Source of the DNA: Microbotryomycetes sp. JL201
Lineage: Eukaryota > Basidiomycota > Microbotryomycetes
DNA: 64,000 nt
Assembly (NCBI GenBank): GCA_033819885.1
Contig: JAQYUZ010000049.1
Coordinates: 1 to 64,000, forward strand
Direction: 5' to 3'
Shown: positions 11,406 to 23,506 of the stretch, in pieces
Layout of the letters: the number at the start of each line of letters is the position of its first letter
Position numbering within the stretch: position 1 is the first letter of the stretch
Made by a program: the position numbers and the translations under genes
Notes under the pieces: generated by a model
Told to the model about the DNA's origin: nothing
The model's input: only the letters and a program-made list of their open reading frames with translations
Database searches by the model: none

Positions 11406-13457
11406 TTAGATACCCATCATCTCTTGCAACTGGCAGACAAGCTCGTTGGCCGCGCCTGCTCGCTCACTCCCAAAAACGTAAAAGTCGGGCCGGATAAGAA
11501 CGACAGAGTCAGCCGTCATGCTCGTCTCAAACCATCGATGATATTCTCCATCAATGTCCATGCCCTGATCCAAGGCAATAAACTTTCCACCGAGTCGACC
11601 GACGAAAAATTCATGCTGCGGCTGCGCCAGCTGAGCTTCGACAGTTTGACGGCCCAAACTGAGCAGCATCCACCCGTAGCCAAATGCTTCATCAAACAGT
11701 ACGGGAGGTCTCCCTCTGTCGACGACGACTCTGCGCTGGAGCGACAATTGACCTGCAAGAGGCTGTTTTGTCAAAATGCCAGGACCAAGGGGAGGATCAA
11801 TCCCGTCAGGCGGCGCTGAAGTGGTTGTTGATTGAGCGGTATGCAAGGAAATGAGGTGTTCCGTGTACTCACGGCTCGCCCGCAGACTCTCATGCATCGA
11901 ATCCGAAACTGCCGGGTCTGTCTCGCAAATCACTTGTCCTAGTGCAATGCAAAACTTCTGTAAGAGAAGCAAGCCTTGATGAGCCAAGCAAGTCCAGCCG
12001 GCAACGCGGACTGCCTACCGTGATCGTTACAACGTGTGCTTTACGCTCGCTTTCGTACGATGAAAAAAGTCTTTCGGGTGTTGCGGATTGAAGCGCAAAG
12101 GGCAGGCGCCACGCTAGGGCGCTGGCATCTCGTAAGCCCGAATTTAAGCCTTGGCCGATAAAGGGAGGCATCAGATGCAAGGCATCACCCGCTTTTGGGC
12201 ACGACGCTGTCAGAGAGAAGCCACATTCAGAAACAGCGTATACTGTGCTCACCCAAAGACACTCTGTCTATTGCAAACTCGTTTGCCCATCTGGCTTTGA
12301 AGGTGTAGACGACTTTGCGTTCTAAAACTGTATTTCCCTGTTCAAACGAGGTGTGAGTCACGAAACGGGAGTCACCGCACCCCAGCGCCTGCCTCGTGAT
12401 AGCCCCATCGCTCGAGCAGATTCCACGTTTTATCCAGTAGCTCTGCCCTGGTTTCATCAGCCATGCGCATAAATTCGAGTCGCTTGCGACCGAATCCAGA
12501 CAAGGCGACGGTCGTTGGTCGCGTCGGATCGCAGATTTGACTGAAACCAAAAGTGGCGATTGTAGCGGGTTCGAAACCGTCTTTGGGAATCTGCAGACGG
12601 TTTCGATTGCTTGTGAGCAAAGACACAGAGCGACAGACTCGCACGATTCCTCACAATGTCCGCAATCAGCCAATCATTTTCGAAATCAATTTCGGTCGTT
12701 GTGAAACCTGCAAGCTTGCGAACGGCTGAGTTGGCGCCATCGCAGCCAACAACATATTTAGCACGAAAGTATGTTGAATTGATCCCGATGCTTCGGTCGC
12801 TATCGCTGTCACTGTTGGCTCGCTGAGGGTCTGCAAACGGTTGAAACGTTGTCGTAACCGAATTTTTGTCTTGCTCAAGAGCGACGAGCTCTGCAGGACA
12901 AAATCGTGAGCAGAGAAGTTTTTGAAAATTGCATGAGCTCTGTGACTAACGTAGGCCTCGATACAGCGGAATCTGCTTGTGACGAACTTCTCGTTCCAGC
13001 AATGCTTCCAGCGAAGGCTGGTGGAATGCCATGCAGAATGGCAAGCCGGACGCGGTTGGTCTGTCAAATCGCATCGGCACAATCACTAGAGAGATGTATT
13101 GAAATTTTTAGCTCGGCGATCAAGCTCGCCAGATCCGGCCGCTGTTGCCTTTTGCCCACACTCACTCTCTAGCTTTGCATCGCGCCATGCAAAGTCAAAC
13201 ATTTTGCCCGTCTTTGGGTCGCTCGCCGGCAGCTGCAGGATCGCGTCGAGCTGCTCGCGCAGGCCAACAGCGTACAAATTGCGCCTGCTCTCATGGTCGA
13301 AAGCGACAGCTCGAGGCAGAGGGTATAGCGCCCGCTGTCTCTCAGCAATGGCCACATCCACGCCTTGCTGTTTCAACTTGAGCGCGAGCAGCAAACCGAC
13401 CGGCCCCGCGCCGACGATCAACACATCGTGCCGCGTCTCGTTCGTCGCAGTCGGCAT
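11406..13457 (-). CDS. FAD-dependent aromatic monooxygenase, MhpA/phenol hydroxylase-like
   Basis: Class A flavoprotein hydroxylase that inserts one oxygen into aromatic rings using NAD(P)H. From ATG 13457 (MPTATNETRHDVLIVGAGPV) the Rossmann GxGxxG motif binds FAD, with an acidic end of strand two (VAIAERQ). A DG motif is seen in GCDGANSAVRKLAG and the GD motif in GDALHLMPPFIGQGLNSG, both hallmarks of this class. The C-terminal 150 residues (LGPGILTKQPL ... FEAFGYGW-like segment ... VVLIRPDFYVFGS) match the thioredoxin-like tail of the MhpA/phenol-hydroxylase group. Several short introns; the first joins DAKLE to MIVPMRF. It is head-to-head with an MFS transporter. A hydroxylase feeding a ring-cleaving dioxygenase would be a classic pairing; that link is inferred. 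Confidence 0.93.
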
Positions 13458-13785
13458 AAGTCGTCGAGCTCGGTAGGCACAATGAACGCTTATGCGTGAG
13501 TTGCCTGGATGAGCACGCCTTCTTGTCAGTCTCCTCGCCAGACGTGGAGACCCGCAGCGCGCTCGGCCCCACATCGGACCACGGTCCCACAATGCCTGCA
13601 AAGGCCCCCCGCACATGTTCTGGCTGTGGTGACTTTTTTCCTGGGGGCCCACAACTCGATCCGACTCAACTGCATGGGACTTTCGAGCCTGATGCACCTT
13701 GTCGAGCTGCTTCTTCCTTGCCTTTGACTACGCCACTGCCAAAGTAGGCGGGATAAACGCGACAGTCTCCAGCACTCGTGTCGTC
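13458..13785. promoter_or_regulatory. Divergent promoter of FAD monooxygenase and MFS transporter
   Basis: This 328-base interval holds GTCCCAC at 13584-13590 and near-matches (GGCCCAC near 13647, GGCCCCAC near 13565). It is the third head-to-head promoter of the cluster with the heptamer. The longer 16-base element of the other two promoters is not seen. An open frame of about 80 codons on the plus strand is not taken as coding. Confidence 0.5.
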
Positions 13786-15807
13786 ATGTCGACCCTTGTC
13801 AGCAACAGCGACGAAAAGAATTCGATCGAGCACGTTGAAATGTCCGAAACTGCACACAAGCTGGACCACTCGAATCAACGTCAGACGCTTGAGGGCAACT
13901 TGCACTACATCAACACCGAGACTGAGCCAGAACTTGGGTTCCAGACTTACATGGCTCTTTCGGCGCTCTTTGCACTCAATCTCGTGCAAGTGTTCGCGTT
14001 GACTGGCCCAGTTTCGATCGTGCGCATGCTTGTGGTCCCCGAAGGTGATGCGCAATTCTGACCTTTGCTCGATACAGCTGGCGTACATCGGGCGAGACCT
14101 CAACGATACTGCGAACCAAGCTTGGATCTCGACCGCGCTCTCGATAATGCAAGCGGTATTCGGTCCAATCATGGTCCGTAATCCTTCGTCGAGCCGTCTG
14201 ACGGAGATCGACTGATCCAAACTGTTACCTCAGTCATTTGCCTCGGACTCTTTTCAGGCCCGAAAAGTCTTCTTGATCGGTCCTTGTCTTGTCGCGTTCG
14301 CCGGTTGCGCCGTGGCACCCGGCGCTACCAGTCTCGTCAGGGTTGTTGGAGCACAAATCATGATAGGCGTCGGATTTGCTGCCGTCCCTCTGGCTTACGC
14401 CATCCCTTCTGAGATCTTGCCGCGTCGCTGGAGACCAAGTGAGGGGCAATAGAAAAGATTCAATCAGCTGAATCCTCGTCACTGACTGGCTTTCTGCAGT
14501 GGCCCAGAGCTTGAACAATGTAGCGGCCAACTGTGGCTTTGTCATGGGTCTGACAGTCCCCGGCGCATTGACGCGAAAGTCCCTTCACAACGGCTGGCGA
14601 CAATTTTATTGGATTCAAATGGCTGTTTGGGGCCTGACAGCGTTGGCGCTTGCATTCGGCTACCAACCTCCCAAACGAAAGACAGAACTCGACAATCAAC
14701 CGCTCTCTCACAAGCTGCGCTCTTTGGATTTGCCTGGAACGGCTCTGGTCAGTCGGCTAGACTGCAACAGTTCGGAATCAAGGCTGACACAGAGGACGAA
14801 AGCTCGCCGCTGGGCTTGCCCTCTTCATCACCGGCTTGTCACTCGGGGGTAATCCACGACCATGGGACAGCGCAGCGGTGCTTGCTCCGCTCATCGTCGG
14901 AGCTGCCGTCCTGATCGCTTTCGGAACGTACGAGTGGAAATGCACTACGACTGGCATTCTTCATCACCAGCTGTTTGCTGGAGGTCGAGCCTTCCCTCTT
15001 TTTATGGTGCTGATCTTCGTTGAAGGCATCCAGCTCTTCTCGCTGTTGGTATTTTACACGCCAACGACCGAAGCACTGTTCGAGACGGACCCTCTCCTGG
15101 CGCCTGTCCGACTGCTGCCATTCGTCCTCGCTTCAGCAGTCGCGACGCTCGTTTACGGTTTTTGGTCGACCAAAGCACGCGACGTTCGATGGCCGCTCCT
15201 CGTCGGCTTTGTCATTTTTGCAGCTGGTTTGGCCGCGATTGCCGGCTCGCTCCAGCCAACATCGTCTACATCTTTCGTCGTTCTTGGAGGCTTGTGCGGT
15301 GCTGGCTTCGGTGCGCCCTTGATCTTGATTATCGCTGGCACGCAATTGTGCGTGCCTCATTCACTGATCGCCACCGGAACCGCCGTCATCACGAGTACTC
15401 GCGCCGTCGCAGCGGCCATATTCACCGCCAGCTACTCGACGGCACTGACTAATCGGCTGAGCGTCAAGATCCCAGGTTACATTGCACCTGCAGCGCTCCA
15501 AGCCGGCTTGCCTCCTCAATCGTTGCCTCCGTTCATCGGCGCGCTCGCCAACAATCAACCTCAAGCACTTGCCGGCGTACCTGGCGTCACTCCAGTCGCC
15601 ATTGAAGCTGGCATCGTAGCACTCCGCCATGCGTTGGCCGACAGTTTCAGAATCGTATACCTGATTGCGGCGCCCTTTGGCGTTGTGGCCGTCGTCGCCG
15701 CGTTGTTCTTGCCGTCATTTAGAGACACGATGCACTATGAAGTCGACGCCCCTGTTGAAGAGCTGCAAGCAAAGAGCAAGGTTGGCCAAGAGGCCTGCGC
15801 TGCCTAG
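13786..15807 (+). CDS. MFS transporter, TRI12/trichothecene-efflux type
   Basis: Multi-pass plasma-membrane transporter of the major facilitator superfamily. The cytosolic N-tail (MSTLVSNSDEKNSIEHVEMS) precedes the first membrane helix (TYMALSALFALNLVQVFALT). The loop YIGRDLNDTANQAWISTA and helices such as ALSIMQAVFGPI, VLIFVEGIQLFSLLVFYTP, PFVLASAVATLVYGFW and LLVGFVIFAAGLAAIAGS match fungal TRI12-like 14-helix drug or toxin exporters. The C-terminal tail ends EELQAKSKVGQEACAA. About five exons; the last one is long (14836-15807). Its place in the cluster and shared promoter suggest it moves the pathway's substrate in or a toxic intermediate out; direction cannot be told. Confidence 0.92.
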
Positions 15808-16332
15808 ATCAAAGGGTTGATCGCTCACGCAGACTGACGGGATGTACAGTAAACAGGTCGATGTGTATCGGGACGTATTGCAATTGAGTACTTGATCAAT
15901 TCTTTTCAGCATGACTAGAAGTCGCCTCGGATTTTCGGTATGAAAGCATTGCTACTCGGTACGAAAGCATTGCTACTCAACGCAGAGATGACGATCGCCG
16001 ATGAACGGAATAACTTGTTGTGCTCCCGGGTGGGAGGGTCCATCCTCCAGAACATTCTGATCGGCTGTGCGACCGTTTCCTGAAGCTGTGCCCATCGGCG
16101 GATGGTGCATCTTGTCATCAATATGCTACTGTCACGCCGATGATTCACCATGAAGGGTATAGAACCAGTGAATGCAGCCCGGTGATTAGCATAGAATGCA
16201 AGATTTCTCGGCCCAGTCATTGAGCAGAGCGGAGGATCTCAGATAGATTGGCGTAACGTTGCCAGAGAAGCTGAATTACAAATATCTCGCAGGCTCATTT
16301 TGAACATGGCCCGCTTTAATTGTTCTGCTAGC
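15808..16332. other. Intergenic region with a 21-bp tandem duplication
   Basis: About 525 bases between the convergent MFS transporter and triosephosphate isomerase genes. The only structure noticed is a tandem pair of 21-base units at 15936-15956 and 15957-15977, differing at one base (t/c at unit position 6). No gene seen. Confidence 0.5.
15936..15977. repeat. 21-bp tandem duplication
   Basis: Two adjacent copies of a 21-base unit (core gaaagcattgctact), 20 of 21 positions identical. It lies outside genes and looks like a recent local slippage or repair duplication. Confidence 0.85.
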
Positions 16333-17931
<1,599 letters not shown>

Positions 17932-18042
17932 TGTGAAGCTGGTTGGGTAGGTTGGTTTGGGGGAAAGGTGAAGTTGCGGAAAGTTGAACGCCGGTTGGAC
18001 GAGCCGAACGCACACAGGTCTCCTTCCTCGCTAGTGCACGCA
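17932..18042. promoter_or_regulatory. Very short divergent promoter, TPI and profilin
   Basis: Only 111 bases lie between the inferred split start of triosephosphate isomerase and the ATG of profilin, two genes normally expressed strongly. A pyrimidine-rich tract precedes the isomerase start on its coding strand. No TATA-like box is obvious. Confidence 0.5.
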
Positions 18043-18871
18043 ATGTCTTGGCAAAGTGCGTCTGCGCGGGCGATACGGTGACGAGACTGACGTGGATGCT
18101 GACGGACCCTTGCGCACAGCTTGTGCGTACTGTGCAGACGCGTGACCCGGAGCGAGGCTCACACCGTGTTCTACAACACCACAGACGTCGACTCAAACCT
18201 CGTCGGAACCGGCAAAGTGACAAAAGCGGCCATTCTCGGCCAACAAGGTGGCGTCTGGGCCGCATCGAGTGGATACTCGGTCAGTCGGGACGACGATGAC
18301 GCACAAGCTCGTCACACTGTGCAGTGAATAGCTGACGCTGGACCCTTTATGCGTGCAGCCATCTGACGAGGAGCAAAAGGCTATCGTCAAGGCGTTTGAC
18401 GACCCGTCCCAAGCTTTGGTCAGTCTACCGCGCCGAGAGCATAGGCCGCCTCCGTTCAAGTTTGGCCAATGCACGCAACGCCATAATGCTGTGTGCTGTC
18501 CAAAATCCTCATTCACCACACTAACACTTGCGCTCCTCTATCCAATGCATAGGCCAGCGGTGTCCGTGTGCAGGGAACAAAGTTCTTGACGCTCCGAGCA
18601 GACGACCGCAGCGTGTATGGCAAGAAAGGAGTGCGTCATCCTGATATAATTCTGGGCTTCGGACGCAGCAGACACGTCCAAGCTCGCTTCTCGTCCGTGA
18701 TCAGGAGAACCTCGCTAATCCCCAAGTCCTATCTTGCAGGCTGACGGAATCGTGCTCGTCAAAACGAAGCAAGCCGTTCTGGTCGCTGAATATGCGCATC
18801 CTACGACACCTGGCGAGGCGACCAAGCTCGTCGAGGATCTGGCAGACTACCTTATTGGAGTCGGCTTTTGA
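18043..18871 (+). CDS. PFY1: Profilin
   Basis: Small actin-monomer and poly-proline binding protein that supports formin-driven actin assembly in the cytoplasm. The first exon is tiny (ATG TCT TGG CAA A, giving MSWQ). Further exons give VDSNLVGTGKVTKAAILGQQ, GGVWAASSGYS, SDEEQKAIVKAFDDPSQAL, ASGVRVQGTKFLTLRADDRS, VYGKKG, and the C-terminus IVLVKTKQAVLVAEYAHPTT ... EDLADYLIGVGF. This is the full profilin fold of about 126-130 residues. Two internal introns begin with GTCAGT (donors at 18280 and 18419). Divergent from triosephosphate isomerase. Confidence 0.95.
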
Positions 18872-19348
18872 GTAGACCCATTAGCAGTAATCAGGCTTGA
18901 TCTCGTGCATATGCAATTGCAACAATTGCTCCATGGTAGTTTCACCCGTGCATCTGCAAGCTTGCTAGCGTCCTTAGCAGCTGTGAGGTCCATCGCCGAA
19001 TTGGGCAGAATCGACGAGGAAATAGGTGAGCTTACTCAGTCGCAGAGAGCCGTTGAGGAGAAAGATACGAAAAGAAAAGAGACCTGAAGCGGCACCACGA
19101 ATTGGTCAAAGTAGGCGGGATCAACGGCTACTTAGTCGCGGCACCTGTGGGCCGCTGACAAGGGTGGGTCGGCATCAAAAAAATTTCCTACTTGTGCGGA
19201 GATCCCTAAGAGCAATCACTTTACGGACGACCATCCTGGATGCCCATTCTTGTATTTGGTTATCCGTCAGCTAAAGGGAACTTTCGGTCCAAACCATGGT
19301 CTGCTCGATTGCACTCAGCCCTCCCGATTCTTGTCCCATGAAGGCGAT
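18872..19348. other. Intergenic region with a possible small open frame
   Basis: About 480 bases between profilin and the kinase-like gene. A frame from 18911 to 19087 would encode about 58 residues (MQLQQLLHGSFTRASASLL ... with charged, helical RIDEEIGELTQSQRAVEEK). The composition is protein-like but no family is recognised and no intron or start context supports it. Left as a possibility only. Confidence 0.25.
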
Positions 19349-20545
19349 ATGGCAGTCCCACGACATGTCATCGAGCTTCTTGAAAGACGATATGGCACTG
19401 ATGCCACCTTTTCGATAAAGTCTGGTCGCGTCACGTGCCATTCGGACGGCCGCGAATACCTCTGCCGCACGGCCCGGGCGCCAGCAACACAACTAGTTGG
19501 AGAAGCTGAGAGCGTTAGGCGGATTCAAGACGCGGTGCCGGGACTGATTCCACGCTTGCTTGGCTCGGGCCTCGATGACGACACGGGCGAGCACTGGATG
19601 TTGACAGAGTATCACGGTCAGTAACAGAGCCAAGCGATCAAGCCATGCTACATATTGACTATTTGGATCCACCTGATTGAAAGAACTTGGCAGTGCTCGC
19701 AGCGCCGAACACCAAGCAGAGCTTGGCCGGCGCTTGGCACAGCTGCACAACACGAAGGCACCCACTCAGCAACTATTCGGCTTTCCAGTCACTACTTGCT
19801 GCGGCGCGACCGAGCAAGACAATGCCCAAGAGCAATCTTGGACCAAGTTCTTTGCCACGCGCAGGATCGAAGATCTGATTGCAAGGATCGACGACGAAGA
19901 CCTCAATAGGATCGCAGATGCTTTGTTGAGAGTGTCAGTCTATGTGCTGTGTCCAGACTAGGCGCCGAATTCAACGCGCCGAATTCAACTCTAATCTCTC
20001 CAGCGTGATCCCAAATCTTCTGGACCCGCTCGACGTCGAGCCAGTATTGTTACACGGCGATTTATGGGTTAGTCCCTGTTGCACTTCTAAATAGTAATGT
20101 CTAATCCGCTGGACGTCTAGTCTGGTAACGTCGCTTTCAGTCATACGAGCGAACAGCCGATCATTTTTGATCCGAGCTCGTATTACGGACACAGCGAAGC
20201 CGAGTGAGCCCTCCTTTGCCAAACATCAAATATTGTTCCTTCAAGATCACTGACGACTTTCAGCTTGGGGATCGCGAGAATGTTTGGCGGTTTCACGCCT
20301 CAATTTTGGAATGCCTACGAGGAGCAGCGACCGAAACAAGAGCCAGTGGAACAGTACGAGCAGAGGCTGCAGCTGTACGAGTTGTACCATCACTTGAACC
20401 ACATGTTGATGTTTGGCGTCAGTTATAATAGAAGCCCGCCCCGCCAATACAAGCTGACTTGCTATTTCTGCAGAATTCATATAAAGGGGGAGCGTTTCAC
20501 ATCATCGAAAAGCTCATGTCTGACTGCAATGACCTGCAGAGTTGA
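19349..20545 (+). CDS. Fructosamine/ketosamine-3-kinase-like protein
   Basis: Member of the fructosamine kinase family (PF03881-like, protein-kinase fold), which phosphorylates sugar adducts on proteins so that they fall off. Starts MAVPRHVIELLERRYG. Motifs: LGRRLAQLHNT, the catalytic-loop pattern VLLHGDLWSGNVAF, the metal-binding IIFDPSSYYGHSEADLG, then ARMFGGFTPQFWNAYEE and YELYHHLNHMLMFG. The final exon gives SYKGGAFHIIEKLMSDCNDLQS, stop 20543-20545. Introns are short and several begin GTCAGT. One intron contains a perfect 14-base tandem duplication (19962-19989). About 290 residues, normal for the family. Confidence 0.9.
19962..19989. repeat. Perfect 14-bp tandem duplication in an intron
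   Basis: The unit gcgccgaattcaac is present twice without spacing inside an intron of the kinase-like gene, just before its 3' splice site. Confidence 0.85.
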
Positions 20546-20811
20546 GTGTGTTGCCCTTCCTGAAGGTTTTCCGAGCTCTGAGCCAGCGTCCAGAATCATG
20601 ATTGATCGTCTCGGCCCCACCGCGTACCGGCGACCCCGCACGGAACCTGGACGATGACTTCCGCCCTGACAACAAATGACTTTCGACGAGTCTCTCGGTT
20701 GCTGCGTTCCGACCTATTTTGCAATTCTTCCATCTCTCATAAGAAGCATAAGGTCATCACGATTTGCGCAGCCATCACCGACCCGCTCGGCTCTGCGGAG
20801 AAACCCAAGAA

Positions 20812-20841
20812 TCCATGCAAGCTGTTTCCATGCAAGCTGTT
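20812..20841. repeat. Perfect 15-bp tandem duplication upstream of CocE-like gene
   Basis: The unit tccatgcaagctgtt is present twice without spacing, 26 bases upstream of the ATG of the CocE/NonD hydrolase, so it would lie in the 5' UTR or core promoter. Confidence 0.85.
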
Positions 20842-20866
20842 CTGCTCTCTTGACGGGCAATAAACC

Positions 20867-22948
20867 ATGTCTGCTGCAGATTTGCGTCTATATGCCAAAA
20901 TTGCATCTCCGCTCGAGCATCCAGGCTTTGGGCACGCAGGCAAACCGACAACCGAAACTAAAGTTTTAGCAAAAGGTTATCAGCACGTTGAAGGAGGCCG
21001 CAAGCTACCGTGCAAGGTCAGCAGAATGTCTCGGGCTGCTCGTGTCGTGCTTGACTTTTCTATCCAGATCGTGTTTATGAAGGACGAGCCCATTCCAACG
21101 TCGGAAGGGCCTATCTATGGCGATTTTTTCAAGCCGGAAACGACTGAGAAGCTGGCCACTATTGTTCACTGGACTCCTTACGGCAAGACGGACAAGGGAG
21201 TGTGAGCAACCGAAGATGCCGAACTACGACAGGAGAATTGAAGTTTCTTTCATCTATGCAGAATCAACTACTCGCTCAACACGAACAATGCCGGGGTCAA
21301 ACAAGAGTCTATCAGCTGGCTCAATACCTTTGAAGGTCTCGATCCTGCGGAATGGTGCAACCGAGGTTATGCAATCGCTCAAATCGATTTGATGGGGTCC
21401 TCGTTTAGCGCCGGACCGCTTGAGCAATGGAGTCTCCGCGAAGCAGAATGTTTGCACGAGGTGATTGACTGGATCAGTAAGCAGAGCTGGAGCAATGGCT
21501 CAGTGGGCATGGCCGGCAACAGTTGGCTCGCGATCGGCCAGATCAACTTTGCGACAAAGGCCCCGCACCCGGCTTTGAAGGCGATCGCTCCCTGGGAATG
21601 CCTTGTCAGTCTTGAGTCTTTTTTATACCGCCATCAATGGAAGTCAGGTGTCTGACCGGCCTCCGCTTGGCATTGTATTCGCAAAGACGGATCAGTATGT
21701 CGACCTCATTAAGCGAGGCGGCGTAGACAGCTTGCCCTTTTCAAAGATGATCATCAGCGCCATGGCCGGCTTGAACGGAATTGAGGATGTGGCGCGCGAG
21801 GTTCAAGAATACCCGTTGCGATCGCACCCCATCTGGCAGGAGAAGGCACTCCCAGTGGAACACCTCAGGACGCCTGCGTATGTGCTGGCTTCATATTCCA
21901 CCATGATACACACGGCTGGCTCAGTCAGAGTTTACCGCGAGTCCCGCAACCTGAAAGACAAGTGGAAAGTATTTGCAGGGCCCGCGCTCGTGTTCTCACA
22001 TTCTGACATTGTGCTCGATATCGTACAGGCTCCGATGGCACACCAAACAAGAGTGGTCCGACCTCTATGAGCCCGCCAACACCGATGACTTGCAAAAGTT
22101 TTTTGATTACTACTTGCGTGGCAAGACAAACAACGGCTGGCCGGAGACACCGCGTATTCGACTCGCCGTTCTTGATTTCCATAATCAAGGCACGGATATT
22201 GTCGGGAAAGAAGAAGTTGAATACCCGCTGGCCAGGCAAGAGCTAGTCAGGTTTTATTTGAACGCCAAGACGGGAACGCTCGAGACCTCGCCCTGCGGCA
22301 ACATGTCATCAGTAACCTATGCAGCTCACGACGAGCAAGGCCATGTTGTGAGTTTCGTCAGGGCTCACTATTGTGTTGGTCTGTTAGATGCTCACGCACT
22401 CCCCCATGTCGGTCTGTCAGGCTTTCCGCTACACGTTCGCGAAGCGCACGGCCTTGGTCGGTTTCTCCGCCGCCACCTTGTTTGTATCGCCTTCGACCGA
22501 GACTCACCTCGATGTACACGTTATGCTACGCAAGGTCTCTTCGACTGGCGAATTGCTCGCTCACGTCAATTTTGACCATGGTCCTCATTCACCAAGCCCG
22601 ACTAACGTCAGTCAATACCTCGGACCTGACGGCTGTCTGCGTGCAAGTTTCAGGCACACAAAAGACGACAACAAGTCAACAGAAAACGAGCCATTTTACA
22701 GGTTTGATGACCAAGGTCCAAAGATCAAGCCAGGCGAGATCGTCAAGCTCGAAATTCCTTTCTGGCCCGGCGGAATCGTCTTTGACAAGGGCGAGTCGAT
22801 CGAGTTGCATATAGCTGGACATTCTTTGCGTTATCCAGAGTTTCCAAACTTGGCCGGTTTGCACGACGAGAACGATGGCGAGCACACGGTGCACACGGGT
22901 GGCGAGCACCAATCATATATCGTCTTGCCATTCGTGTATGATCTCTGA
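20867..22948 (+). CDS. CocE/NonD-type hydrolase (X-Pro dipeptidyl-peptidase family)
   Basis: Alpha/beta-hydrolase of the S15/CocE group, acting on esters or acyl-peptide bonds. Starts MSAADLRLYAKIASPLEHPG. The hydrolase core includes IPTSEGPIYGDFFKPE, TIVHWTPYGKTDKGV, GYAIAQIDLMGSSFSAG, and the nucleophile elbow GSVGMAGNSWLAIGQ (Gly-Asn-Ser-Trp, Ser as nucleophile). Later segments (PAYVLASYS near the expected Asp, WSDLYEPANTDDLQKFFDYY) match the domain's second half. The C-terminal jelly-roll domain (PSTETHLDVHVMLRKVSS ... VKLEIPFWPGGIVFDKG ... SLRYPEFPNL) is typical. About five exons, roughly 600 residues; no signal peptide. Substrate unknown. Confidence 0.9.
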
Positions 22949-23506
22949 AAGGGTTGTGAATAGCTGTGACAAGGCAAGATTGGTTTCCAACGAGTGCGAT
23001 TTCTGATCAAACTTTGACCTGAATGATTGTTCTCCATTAGCCATTTTTCTACGTTGAACGAGGTTGACCCCGGTGATCTTCCGTCATACCTTTCGCATAA
23101 TCCGTGTCTTTGCGTAGCTGTCATGGTCCCAATTCCAAATCTACTGCAGCGCAAAGTTGGTTGGAGCAGGTCGTTCGCGGTGATACAATTTCTGCAGCTG
23201 TTCGCGTAGCAGTGCAATTATAGTACGCGGTGTAGCCGATCGGGCCACATCAGCAACGTCCATCTGCCAGGCCCATTGGCAAGGTTTCGGCAAAAGGGTC
23301 ATGAAAAGAGATCACATACAGCAGCTGCGCAGGACATGGGTATCGTGGTTTACAACGCATCAATGTCTAACATCTCTCAATTTGATACTCGTGAGCGAAC
23401 GTATGGGTCGTGACGCAAAGCAGAAAGCAGAGCGCCTTCCATGCTGGGGGATCGAGGTGTGAAAGCTCGCGCTTCGCATCCGCTTTTCATCGGCGCGATA
23501 AGATCG
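22949..23506. other. Intergenic region between convergent genes
   Basis: About 560 bases between the 3' ends of the CocE-like hydrolase and Got1. Short open frames on both strands have no protein-like features. Probably two 3' UTRs. A run of seven G (23573-23580 area) lies just inside the Got1 gene's last intron rather than here. Confidence 0.4.

Noticed and set aside
12550-12590. tRNA T-arm-like word GGTTCGAA
   Set aside because: It lies inside the FAD monooxygenase coding region and no acceptor stem or anticodon arm surrounds it.
16020-16045. Another copy of the cluster promoter element (gggtgggaggg)
   Set aside because: It differs from the 16-mer at several positions, lacks GTGGGAC, and lies downstream of the MFS gene rather than in a promoter.
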